DNA of 13,017 nt from Endomicrobiia bacterium (GTDB taxonomy: Bacteria > Elusimicrobiota > Endomicrobiia > PHAN01): assembly GCA_030018875.1 (NCBI GenBank), contig JASEHK010000028.1:1-13017 (forward strand). The letters run 5' to 3'. Both the position numbers and the translations under genes were made by a program. The notes under the pieces were generated by a model that was not told the origin of the DNA, made no database searches, and saw only the letters and a program-made list of their open reading frames with translations. Position 1 is the first letter of the stretch. The number at the start of each line of letters is the position of its first letter. Below are positions 1 to 6,130 of the stretch, piece after piece.

Positions 1-28
1 CACAGATTACAGAGATAAGTCATCGTCG

Positions 29-69
29 GTAATCGCTGTAATCGTTCTTTTTCAATCGTTGTAATCAAA
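29..69. repeat. Degenerate 9-bp tandem repeat (GTAATCGYT)
   Basis: Units GTAATCGCT (29-37) and GTAATCGTT (38-46) are followed, after a 5-base interruption, by TCAATCGTT (52-60) and GTAATCAAA (61-69). The unit CTGTAATC (36-43) also has an inverted partner GATTACAG at 5-12. The array is intergenic, downstream of the minus-strand cysE operon. Seen directly; no function is proposed. Confidence 0.6.
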
Positions 70-93
70 ACCGTTGATGACTTTTTCAACGGT
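67..93 (-). terminator. Intrinsic terminator of the cysE/FMN-protein operon
   Basis: Read on the minus strand, ACCGTTGA (93-86) pairs perfectly with TCAACGGT (77-70) across an 8-nt loop, and the stem is followed by a short T run (TTTT including the last stem base). It lies about 30 bp past the stop codon of the FMN-binding protein, where a Rho-independent terminator would be expected. The T run is short, so it may be moderate in strength. Confidence 0.6.
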
Positions 94-123
94 CTCATTA
101 TATATAAAAAAGAAAGGGAAAAT

Positions 124-540
124 CTACTTCGGGGGTTTTGCCGACTCAATCGCCCTGTGGGTTGCTATCATTATGCCCATGCTTGAGCCGGTGGCTCCGG
201 TTATGGCGTCAACCTTTGGCGACTGGGCTTTTACTATGCGCGACGGCATGTCGGCGGCCTCATAGCCCGGCCCGGCGAATTGTTCCTTGATTTTGACGTC
301 GGCGATGCGGCCTTTTTTGATTACCACGGCAAGTTTGACGTTTACGAGAAAATCTTTGAACGAGCCCTCGTAAACGCCGTCGGGGATTTTGGAGAGGTTC
401 ACGGCAGTTATCTTGCCGTATTCTTCGATTACATTCCGCGACATTTTATCGTAGCGCATTTTGAAACCCACCGTTGCCGCTATCAAAGCGACTAGAACAA
501 CGGCCGACACAATCGCCAACTTTTTTGGCGTTTTGCTCAT
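124..540 (-). CDS. Membrane-anchored FMN-binding domain protein
   Basis: 138-residue protein. Residues 1-7 are basic and 8-27 form one hydrophobic segment, so it is probably an N-terminally anchored protein facing outward (type II anchor or uncleaved signal). The rest is a small FMN-binding domain (PF04205 type, as in RnfG/NqrC). It ends with DAITGATGSS (111-120), which fits the Dxx(S/T)GAT flavinylation motif; T117 would be the residue to which ApbE-type transferases link FMN. The GPGYEA stretch around 91-95 is also typical. The ATG is supported by AGGAGA about 7 bases upstream. It lies 36 bp downstream of cysE on the same strand, so probably co-transcribed. The electron partner cannot be told from the sequence; the protein is much shorter than RnfG or NqrC and resembles stand-alone FMN-binding proteins. 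No apbE is in the window. Confidence 0.8.
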   Translation of the reverse strand: MSKTPKKLAIVSAVVLVALIAATVGFKMRYDKMSRNVIEEYGKITAVNLSKIPDGVYEGSFKDFLVNVKLAVVIKKGRIADVKIKEQFAGPGYEAADMPSRIVKAQSPKVDAITGATGSSMGIMIATHRAIESAKPPK

Positions 541-576
541 ATTTTCTCCTGGACCGAAGTGGTCATGTGCCCCAGG

Positions 577-1263
577 TTATTTTTCCGTTACGGACTTTTG
601 AGCGCCGGCCCCGCCTTCGAGTTTCGCAAGCCGCGTCTCCAGATTCTCCTGCTCCTTGGCGATAAGCCGCAAGGCCTCGGCGATGGGGTCGGGGAGTTTT
701 CCGTGCTGGAGCATATCGAGTTCTTCCGGAGAGAAACCGAGCCCGACTCTTGCAGGCACTCCGACGGCGGTGGCCTTCGCCGGCACGTCTTTTACGACGA
801 CGGAACCCGCGCCTATCATTGCGTTTTCGCCGATGTTTATAGCGCCCAGCGCTATCGCGCCTGCGCCTATTACGACGTGATTTCCGACGGTGGGATGGCG
901 TTTTTTCTTCTCCTGCGAAGTGCCTCCCAGAACCACACCCTGATACAAAAGCACGTCATCGCCGATTTCGCTCGTCTCCCCGATGACGACTCCCATTCCG
1001 TGGTCTATGAAAAACCTGCGGCCGACGGCGGCGCCGGGGTGTATTTCGATTCCCGTGAAAAATCGCGATAGGTGGGATACAAGCCGCGCCAGATATTTCA
1101 AACCCCGCTTCCACAGGAAATGCGCGAAGCGGTGCAGAATGATAGCGTGTAGCCCCGGGTAGCAGGTCAAAACTTCGACGACTCCCCGCGCCGCCGGGTC
1201 TTTGCGGAAAACGGTTTGTACATCTTCTTTGAGACGAAAATACGCTCTTGAAAATATGCTCAT
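577..1263 (-). CDS. cysE: Serine O-acetyltransferase
   Basis: 228-residue cytoplasmic enzyme that makes O-acetylserine from serine and acetyl-CoA, the first committed step of cysteine synthesis. An N-terminal helical region (about 1-65) with HRFAHFLW precedes a left-handed beta-helix of hexapeptide repeats (about 70-172). Active-site features are visible: GIEIHPGA (71-78, Glu where E. coli has Asp143, common in the Bacillus-type enzymes), FIDHGMG (85-91, H88 matching His158), VIGETSEIGDDV, YQGVVLGGT and KRHPTVG (H123 matching His193). Residues 180-215 form a helix with coiled-coil character, as in the shorter CysE/EpsC type. The ATG has a GAGGA-like site upstream and sits below an extended -10 promoter. 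Whether it is feedback-inhibited by cysteine cannot be judged. It is divergent from valS. Confidence 0.95.
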   Translation of the reverse strand: MSIFSRAYFRLKEDVQTVFRKDPAARGVVEVLTCYPGLHAIILHRFAHFLWKRGLKYLARLVSHLSRFFTGIEIHPGAAVGRRFFIDHGMGVVIGETSEIGDDVLLYQGVVLGGTSQEKKKRHPTVGNHVVIGAGAIALGAINIGENAMIGAGSVVVKDVPAKATAVGVPARVGLGFSPEELDMLQHGKLPDPIAEALRLIAKEQENLETRLAKLEGGAGAQKSVTEK

Positions 1264-1294
1264 AGCGGGGTTCCTCGTGCGGAATTTTAAGAAA

Positions 1295-1303
1295 ATTATA
1301 TCA
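1295..1303 (-). promoter_or_regulatory. Extended -10 promoter of cysE
   Basis: On the minus strand TGATATAAT (1303-1295) is a perfect extended -10 element (TGnTATAAT). The region about 17 bp further upstream has only a weak -35 (TTCGCT-like), which fits an extended -10 promoter. The predicted start at about 1288 gives a leader of about 25 nt carrying the cysE ribosome binding site. Confidence 0.6.
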
Positions 1304-1380
1304 ATTTGTCCGTCGAAAGCGAAATCCCGCGCCGCTTCGCCAAGACCCGCCGGGCCAAGGTGAAGGACGCGCCCCGCCCC

Positions 1381-1407
1381 AAAATCTTCCGACGACAGGC
1401 GGATTTT
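1381..1407. repeat. Bipartite short repeat, copy 1 (blocks A and inverted B)
   Basis: Block A, AAAATCTTCCGACG (1381-1394), recurs exactly at 2757-2770. Block B', GACAGGCGGATTTT (1394-1407), is the reverse complement, with one mismatch, of AAAATCCGCTTGTC at 2772-2785. The two blocks face each other here and form an imperfect hairpin (CAAAATC pairing with GATTTTG). This copy lies just upstream of, and touches, the -35 box of valS. Confidence 0.5.
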
Positions 1408-1433
1408 GCCGACGTCTCGGTTTTTGATAGAAT
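1406..1433 (+). promoter_or_regulatory. Promoter of valS, near-leaderless
   Basis: TTGCCG (1406-1411), a 16-bp spacer and TAGAAT (1428-1433) make a sigma70-like promoter. The predicted transcription start is at about 1440, only about 4 nt before the ATG at 1444, and no Shine-Dalgarno is present between them. Confidence 0.5.
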
Positions 1434-1443
1434 TACCCGGATT

Positions 1444-4197
1444 ATGGAACTTCCAAAGGCATACGAATCATCCGGCGTCGAAGAAAGTATTTACGCTTTT
1501 TGGCTCGCGAAGGATCTTTTTTCCTCGCGTCCGGACACCACTAAAAAACCATTCACTATTGTCATACCTCCGCCCAACGTCACAGGTTCGCTCCATATGG
1601 GACACGCATTAAACAACACTCTTCAGGACGCTCTCATAAGATACAAGCGCCTCGCGGGCTTCAACGTCTGCTGGGTTCCCGGCGCCGACCACGGCGGCAT
1701 CGCCACGCAAAACGTCGTCGAAAAACTCCTATTGGCAGAGGGAAAAAATAAAAACGATCTCGGGCGCGAGAAGTTTCTGGAACGGATGTGGAAATGGCGC
1801 GAGGCGACGGGCGACACGATTCTGGAGCAGTTGAAGAAACTCGGATGCGCTCTCGATTTTTCTCGCACAAGATTTACGCTCGACGAGGTCTGCTCGCGCG
1901 CCGTCAGGGAGGCATTCGCGCGGCTTTTCGAAAAGGGGTTGATTTATCGCGGCAAGCGCTTAGTGAACTGGTGCCCGCGCTGTATGACGGCTCTCTCCGA
2001 TATAGAAGTTGAGCACGAAGAAGAAATCGGGAAACTCTGGCACATAAAGTATCCTATTGTAAAGGTAGAAAGGCAGAAGGGTAGAAAGTTAGAAAGGGAG
2101 AATGATTTTGTTGTTGTGGCAACAACGCGTCCGGAGACGATGCTCGGAGACACCGCTGTCGCGGTAAATCCGTCCGACGAAAGATACAAGAAACTCGTCG
2201 GCCGGACGATAACGCTCCCTCTCGTCGGCCGCGAGATAAAGATAATAGCCGACGAAGCCGTGGACTCCGCCTTCGGCACGGGCGCCGTAAAAGTGACTCC
2301 CGCGCACGACCCGACGGACTTCGACATCGGCGCGCGGCACAATCTTGAAAAGGTCGTCGTCATCGGCTTCGACGGAAAAATGACCCCGTCCGCCGGAAAA
2401 TACGCGGGGCTTGACCGCTATCACGCCCGCAAGGAAATACTCAATGACCTCGAAGATGCGGGTCTTCTGCTCGAAACGGTCGAACATCCGCACGCCGTCG
2501 GCGTGTGCTATCGCTGTTCCACGACGGTAGAGCCGCTGATTTCGGAGCAGTGGTTTTTGAAGGTCGGCGAGATGTCGCGCCGCGCCGTCGAGGCCTCGCG
2601 CGCGGGTAAGATAAAGTTTTATCCCGCGTCGTGGGAAAAACCTTATATCGCGTGGCTCGAAAATCTCAGGGATTGGTGCATTTCGCGCCAAATCTGGTGG
2701 GGTCACCGCATACCGGTTTATTACTGCAAAAATGTTCCCGCAACCGTCGCGCCGCAAAAATCTTCCGACGGAAAATCCGCTTGTCCGCCGTTTGCGTCCG
2801 TCGAAACTCCCGTCAAATGTCCGCATTGCGGCGGCTCGAAAATCGAGCAGGAGACCGACGTTCTGGATACTTGGTTCTCGTCGGCGCTTTGGCCGTTTTC
2901 TGTTTTTGGCTGGGCAACCGACACCAAGGATGTCGGAGTGAAAAATGACTTAGAATATTATTATCCGACGAGCGTCCTCGTCACCGGCCACGAAATACTC
3001 TATCTTTGGGTCGCCAGAATGGTTCAGTTCGGATTGGAGTTTATGTGCGAGCGTCCGTTTTCCGACGTCTATATCCACGGCATCGTGCGCGACAAACACG
3101 GCAAGAAGATGTCGAAGTCGCTGGGCAACGTCATAGATCCGCTCGACATCATAAAAAAATACGGCGCGGACGCTTTGCGCTTTGCAATGATTTCGTCCGC
3201 TACGGCCGGGCGGGACATACAGCTCTCCGACGATTCTTTCGTGGGGGCGCGCAACTTCGCCAACAAACTCTACAACGCATCCCGCTACATTTTGATGAAC
3301 CTCGAAAAATATCCTCTCGACGATATCTCTCTCGACGGCGAGTCTCTCGAAGAAACCGACAAATGGATTTTAAGCGAGTGCGCCGCCGTCTCCCGTATCG
3401 TTCGCGGACACTACGAATCTTACGAACTCGACAAAACCGCTCGCGCGGTTTACGATTTTACGTGGAACAAGTTTTGCGACTGGTACATCGAGTTCACCAA
3501 GGAACGTCTCTACGGAATAGACGCCGCCGCCCGACGGACGGCTCTGAAAGTTCTCGTTAACATTCTCGCCGACATACTCAAAATCATCCATCCTATTATG
3601 CCGTTTGTCACGGAGTCTTTGTGGCGCGCTCTTCGCGAGAGATTGCCGGCCTTGAAGGGGGAGTTCCCCGAAAGTATAATGGAGACCGCTTATCCGTCGT
3701 TGCCGGCATCGTCGGAAGAATATCTGAAATCGGCTGCCGATGTCAGTTTTATCGTCGAGGTGGTCACGGTCGTGCGTCAATTGAGAGAAGAAATGAAGAT
3801 ACCCGCCGCGCAGAAAATAACACTTCAAATTCGCGCCGAAGAAAAAACAGCGGCGCGTTTTGCCGAGCGCTCCGTTTATATCACAAAATTGGCCCGCGCG
3901 GATAAGATAGAATCCAACCTTTCTCTCGAACCCCGCGCTTGCGCCTGTGTCGTGGTAAAAGACGCCGAAATATTCATCCCGCTCGAAGGTATCATAGATA
4001 TAGCGAAAGAAAATTCGCGCCTTGCCTCGGAACTATCGAAGTTCGAAGGTTTTTCGCGCTCGCTGTCCGCGAAACTCTCCAACGAAAAGTTTTTGGCCAA
4101 GGCCCCGGCTTCCGAAGTCGAAAACACGCGCGCCAAATTGGCCGAAGCGACGACAAAAATAGAGAAGCTCAAAAGCAACATCAAATATCTTGGCTGA
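1444..4197 (+). CDS. valS: Valyl-tRNA synthetase
   Basis: 917-residue class I synthetase that charges tRNA-Val and edits misactivated threonine. Visible in order: IPPPNVTGSLHMGHAL (about 41-56, with HMGH in the HIGH position), the editing domain with TTRPETMLGDTAVAVNP and FGTGAVKVTPAHDPTDF, DVLDTWFSSALWPF, KMSKS (555-559), the anticodon-binding domain, and a C-terminal coiled coil that binds tRNA. The frame is open back to a TTG at 1306, but that start would fall on the cysE promoter and add a basic 46-residue tail without homology that I recognise. The ATG at 1444 gives the normal start MELPKAYESSGVEESIYAFW and a usual length. Oddities: an 8-bp tandem repeat encodes a charged insertion at 207-220, and a second insertion at about 432-456 interrupts the zinc region (C428, C459 and C462 kept; V431 where a Cys is usual). 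rph follows 28 bp later. Confidence 0.97.
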   Translation: MELPKAYESSGVEESIYAFWLAKDLFSSRPDTTKKPFTIVIPPPNVTGSLHMGHALNNTLQDALIRYKRLAGFNVCWVPGADHGGIATQNVVEKLLLAEGKNKNDLGREKFLERMWKWREATGDTILEQLKKLGCALDFSRTRFTLDEVCSRAVREAFARLFEKGLIYRGKRLVNWCPRCMTALSDIEVEHEEEIGKLWHIKYPIVKVERQKGRKLERENDFVVVATTRPETMLGDTAVAVNPSDERYKKLVGRTITLPLVGREIKIIADEAVDSAFGTGAVKVTPAHDPTDFDIGARHNLEKVVVIGFDGKMTPSAGKYAGLDRYHARKEILNDLEDAGLLLETVEHPHAVGVCYRCSTTVEPLISEQWFLKVGEMSRRAVEASRAGKIKFYPASWEKPYIAWLENLRDWCISRQIWWGHRIPVYYCKNVPATVAPQKSSDGKSACPPFASVETPVKCPHCGGSKIEQETDVLDTWFSSALWPFSVFGWATDTKDVGVKNDLEYYYPTSVLVTGHEILYLWVARMVQFGLEFMCERPFSDVYIHGIVRDKHGKKMSKSLGNVIDPLDIIKKYGADALRFAMISSATAGRDIQLSDDSFVGARNFANKLYNASRYILMNLEKYPLDDISLDGESLEETDKWILSECAAVSRIVRGHYESYELDKTARAVYDFTWNKFCDWYIEFTKERLYGIDAAARRTALKVLVNILADILKIIHPIMPFVTESLWRALRERLPALKGEFPESIMETAYPSLPASSEEYLKSAADVSFIVEVVTVVRQLREEMKIPAAQKITLQIRAEEKTAARFAERSVYITKLARADKIESNLSLEPRACACVVVKDAEIFIPLEGIIDIAKENSRLASELSKFEGFSRSLSAKLSNEKFLAKAPASEVENTRAKLAEATTKIEKLKSNIKYLG
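2064..2103 (+). repeat. Five 8-bp tandem repeats (GGTAGAAA) inside valS
   Basis: Consecutive units are GGTAGAAA (2064-2071), GGCAGAAG (2072-2079), GGTAGAAA (2080-2087), GTTAGAAA (2088-2095) and GGGAGAAT (2096-2103). They encode a highly charged stretch, about residues 207-220, between the conserved IKYPIV and VVVATTRPETML parts of the editing domain, where ValRS proteins normally have a short loop. Confidence 0.75.
2757..2785 (+). repeat. Bipartite short repeat, copy 2, inside valS
   Basis: AAAATCTTCCGACG (2757-2770) repeats 1381-1394 exactly. AAAATCCGCTTGTC (2772-2785) matches the reverse complement of 1394-1407 with one mismatch. It encodes about residues 438-447 (QKSSDGKSAC), the middle of an insertion in the zinc region of ValRS. 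Confidence 0.5.
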
Positions 4198-4225
4198 TGT
4201 TTCGGCATTTAAGGAGAATAAAATA

Positions 4226-4933
4226 ATGAATAAAATACGCCCCATAAAGTTCGAAACGGGTTTCCTGAAAAAAGTTCCCACGGCCGTTATGGTATCTATG
4301 GGTGAGACGAAAGTCCTTTGTGTGGCCGCTATCGAGAAGAATAAAGTTCCGCCGCATTGCGAAGACGATGGTATAGGATGGCTTTCCGGCGAATACGGAT
4401 TTCTTCCGAATGCCGGCGGAGAGCGCACTTCGCGCCAGCGCGCGAACTCGGCCGGACGCACCAAGGAAATATCCCGCATTATCGGGCGCTCTCTTCGCGC
4501 GGCCTTCGACCTAAAAAAGATAGCGCCGCACACCGTCACCGTGGACTGCGACGTCATCCAGGCCGACGGCGGCACCCGCACTGCCGCCATAAACGGCGGG
4601 TTCGTGGCGGCTACGATTTTGTTCGACAAACTCGTCAAAGAGGGAGTTTATCAGCGCATTCCGCTTAAAAACTTCATCGCGGCGGTTTCCGTCGGCATCG
4701 CCGGCGGCAAAAAAGTCCTCGACCTTTCGGCGAAAGAAGACAACAACGCCGACTCCGACATAAACGTCGTGATGACGGCCTCAGGAAAATACGTCGAGGT
4801 ACAGGGTTCGGCCGAAGGCAGGGCGTTTTCAAAGGCCGAGTTCGCCTCGCTTCTGAATATGGCGTCTTCGGGCGTCAGGAAAATAATTGCCGCCCAGAAA
4901 CGGGCGCTTAAATTCCGCGGGATAAAGTTTTAA
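4226..4933 (+). CDS. rph: Ribonuclease PH
   Basis: 235-residue phosphorolytic 3'-5' exoribonuclease, which trims the 3' ends of tRNA precursors using phosphate and acts as a hexamer. Family motifs are clear: EYGFLPNAGGERTSRQR (56-72), GRTKEISRIIGRSLRAAFDL (77-96), DCDVIQADGGTRTAAINGG (107-125), AAVSVGIAGGKKVLDL (152-167), and EDNNADSDINVVM (171-183), whose D172 and D178 match the catalytic Asp pair of the family, then EVQGSAEG. The ATG at 4226 has AAGGAG (4211-4216) at good spacing. The frame opens at 4190, but that start would overlap the end of valS. The N-terminus is a few residues shorter than in E. coli and lacks the usual basic opening. It follows valS by 28 bp, and the pyrophosphatase follows it, as is common for rph. 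Confidence 0.95.
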   Translation: MNKIRPIKFETGFLKKVPTAVMVSMGETKVLCVAAIEKNKVPPHCEDDGIGWLSGEYGFLPNAGGERTSRQRANSAGRTKEISRIIGRSLRAAFDLKKIAPHTVTVDCDVIQADGGTRTAAINGGFVAATILFDKLVKEGVYQRIPLKNFIAAVSVGIAGGKKVLDLSAKEDNNADSDINVVMTASGKYVEVQGSAEGRAFSKAEFASLLNMASSGVRKIIAAQKRALKFRGIKF

Positions 4934-4995
4934 CCCGCGCCGGCCTCCGCTCCCGCGCTTGTCAGTATTCGACTTTTCACGGGTGTTTTTTCTTT

Positions 4996-5589
4996 ATGAT
5001 AGAAATAGTCGTCGCCACTAAAAACCCCGATAAGATCCGCGAAATAGAAAAACTTCTCGCCGGTGTGCGCGCAAAATTTTCGGCCTATCGCGGCGCGTCG
5101 CCTGCGGAAACTGGCAAAACGCTTGTCGAGAACGCCGCGATAAAAGCCCTCGCCGCCGCGCGCGCCACGCAAAAATGGTCTATAGCCGACGACACGGGTC
5201 TTGAAGTTGCCGCGCTTGGCGGTCGTCCGGGGGTGCGCTCGGCCAGATTCGCCGGCCCGCGCGCGATTTACGAAGACAACGTAAAAAAACTCCTGCGACT
5301 TATGAAGGGTTTGCCGCGCGCTAAGAGAAAGGCGGTATTCAAAACGGCCGTCTGCATAGCATCTCCCGACGGAAAAGTTTACACTGTCGAAGGTCGTTGC
5401 GCCGGATTGATTAGAGAATCGCCCGACGGCAAAAACGGCTTCGGCTACGATCCGGTTTTTTATCACCCGCCGTCGAAAAAGACCTTCGCCCGAATGACTC
5501 TGGCCGAAAAAAACCGCGTTTCGCACCGCGCCCGCGCCATAGCCAAGGCCGCCCTCATCATCGGGCGCCTGTCCATCGCTATCTCGTAA
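4996..5589 (+). CDS. rdgB: XTP/dITP pyrophosphatase (RdgB/HAM1 family)
   Basis: 197-residue enzyme that hydrolyses non-canonical purine triphosphates (XTP, dITP, ITP) to monophosphates and so keeps them out of DNA and RNA. Motifs: VATKNPDKIREIEKLL (6-21, nucleotide-binding start), IADDTGLEVAALGGRPGVRSARFAG (63-87, with D65/D66 for metal), GFGYDPVFYHP (148-158) and EKNRVSHRARA (171-181), all in the expected order. Length matches the family (about 195-200). No good Shine-Dalgarno precedes the ATG; a pyrimidine-rich stretch does. It lies 62 bp after rph, a frequent neighbour of rdgB in bacteria, and is probably translated from the same transcript. No clear terminator is visible after it. Confidence 0.94.
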   Translation: MIEIVVATKNPDKIREIEKLLAGVRAKFSAYRGASPAETGKTLVENAAIKALAAARATQKWSIADDTGLEVAALGGRPGVRSARFAGPRAIYEDNVKKLLRLMKGLPRAKRKAVFKTAVCIASPDGKVYTVEGRCAGLIRESPDGKNGFGYDPVFYHPPSKKTFARMTLAEKNRVSHRARAIAKAALIIGRLSIAIS

Positions 5590-5756
5590 ACCTTCCTTAC
5601 GCTCAAATGTTTCGCGCCACTCTTTAAGAGGTTGTTCGCGCGTTAATCAAGCGTCGCTTATTCGCAGGAATACTTTTCACAAGTCCGGCCAACGCAAGGT
5701 TCTCAGATGGGAAACTTCTCAACCATTGGCGGGGTATTTTGCGGTTTCTCGGGGGG

Positions 5757-5770
5757 AATATTTGGGGTGG
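5757..5770. repeat. 14-bp match to the tRNA-His 3' end
   Basis: AATATTTGGGGTGG here is identical to 7851-7864, which covers the CCA end and the last acceptor bases of the tRNA-His gene plus the 6 bases beyond. Both copies have the same orientation, 2.1 kb apart, and enclose the ATPase gene and the sRNA candidate. It could be the outer copy of an integration site, but no integrase is visible and a 14-base match can occur by chance. Confidence 0.3.
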
Positions 5771-5929
5771 GATACTCGACCGACTTAAAAACCACCTGAT
5801 AAATTCTCCGACGACAATGGCGTTGCGTTGCATGTGCGTCTATGCAAAAGAGCTCAAGCGCCTTGAAGGGGAAAATGGGGGATGAAACCTGGAAAAATCC
5901 CGCTTCTTGAGCCGCCCGGTATACGACTT

Positions 5930-5973
5930 GTTGACAACTTCAAAAACAGAGATACCGCATAAGTTGTCAACTT
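5930..5973. promoter_or_regulatory. Twin operator-like palindromes (TTGWCAA)
   Basis: GTTGACAAC (5930-5938) and AAGTTGTCAACTT (5961-5973) are each symmetric around a single central base and are inverted copies of each other (GTTGACAACTT versus AAGTTGTCAAC, 11 bp perfect). Their centres, 5934 and 5967, lie 33 bp apart, close to three helical turns. This could be a pair of binding sites for a dimeric regulator or the two arms of a hairpin. They lie about 160 bp upstream of the ATPase gene. Confidence 0.45.
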
Positions 5974-6088
5974 TCGGCGCTCCTCGCCCCGCGCGTAGAT
6001 ATAAGAATCGTCCGGAATAAAAACCGGAGAGCAATGAACAGCCGATTTTTCTATAAGGGCGGGTTTTCCGGCTATTTTACCATATGCA

Positions 6089-6106
6089 ACTATACTTGCG
6101 TATAGT
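6089..6106. promoter_or_regulatory. Perfect palindrome over the -35 box (possible operator)
   Basis: ACTATAC (6089-6095), TTGC, GTATAGT (6100-6106): perfect 7-bp arms around 4 bases. The centre overlaps the -35 hexamer TTGCGT (6096-6101) of the ATPase promoter, the classic position for a repressor site. No regulator gene is adjacent; autoregulation is only a guess. Confidence 0.55.
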
Positions 6107-6124
6107 AATTCTATTTTGTATAAT
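6096..6124 (+). promoter_or_regulatory. Promoter of the ATPase gene, predicted leaderless
   Basis: TTGCGT (6096-6101), a 17-bp spacer and a consensus TATAAT (6119-6124). The predicted transcription start is at 6131, which is exactly the A of the ATG start codon, so the mRNA would have no leader. Confidence 0.65.
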
Positions 6125-6130
6125 GACCGC

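Larger units (their letters stand above)
5590..6088. other. Intergenic stretch without a convincing gene
   Basis: Roughly 500 bp between rdgB and the promoter region of the ATPase gene. Open frames on both strands are short, lack ribosome binding sites and encode nothing I recognise. The stretch does hold a pair of palindromic sites (5930-5973), a 14-base match to the 3' end of the tRNA-His gene (5757-5770) and several small hairpins (for example TCCGG/CCGGA around 6012-6030). It could be decayed coding DNA, but no frame supports that well. Confidence 0.6.

Noticed and set aside
29..69. CRISPR array
   Set aside because: Units are 9 bp, nearly contiguous and degenerate, without regular unique spacers or cas genes nearby.
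1306..1443. 46-codon N-terminal extension of ValRS from a TTG start
   Set aside because: The TTG lies on the cysE promoter, has no ribosome binding site, and the extension is basic low-complexity sequence. The ATG at 1444 gives the usual ValRS start, with a promoter directly before it.
2089..2826. Long minus-strand open frame (245 codons) opposite valS
   Set aside because: It is a shadow of the conserved valS editing and catalytic region in GC-rich DNA, without a ribosome binding site or a known domain.
4190..4225. Earlier TTG start for RNase PH
   Set aside because: It overlaps the end of valS and lacks a ribosome binding site, while the ATG at 4226 has AAGGAG at proper spacing.
5624..5833. 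Minus-strand open frame of 69 codons in the gap after rdgB
   Set aside because: No ribosome binding site, no recognisable domain; the neighbouring frames give no better continuation.
6116..6130. TTG start of the ATPase five codons upstream
   Set aside because: These bases form the -10 box of the promoter, so they would not be in the mRNA.
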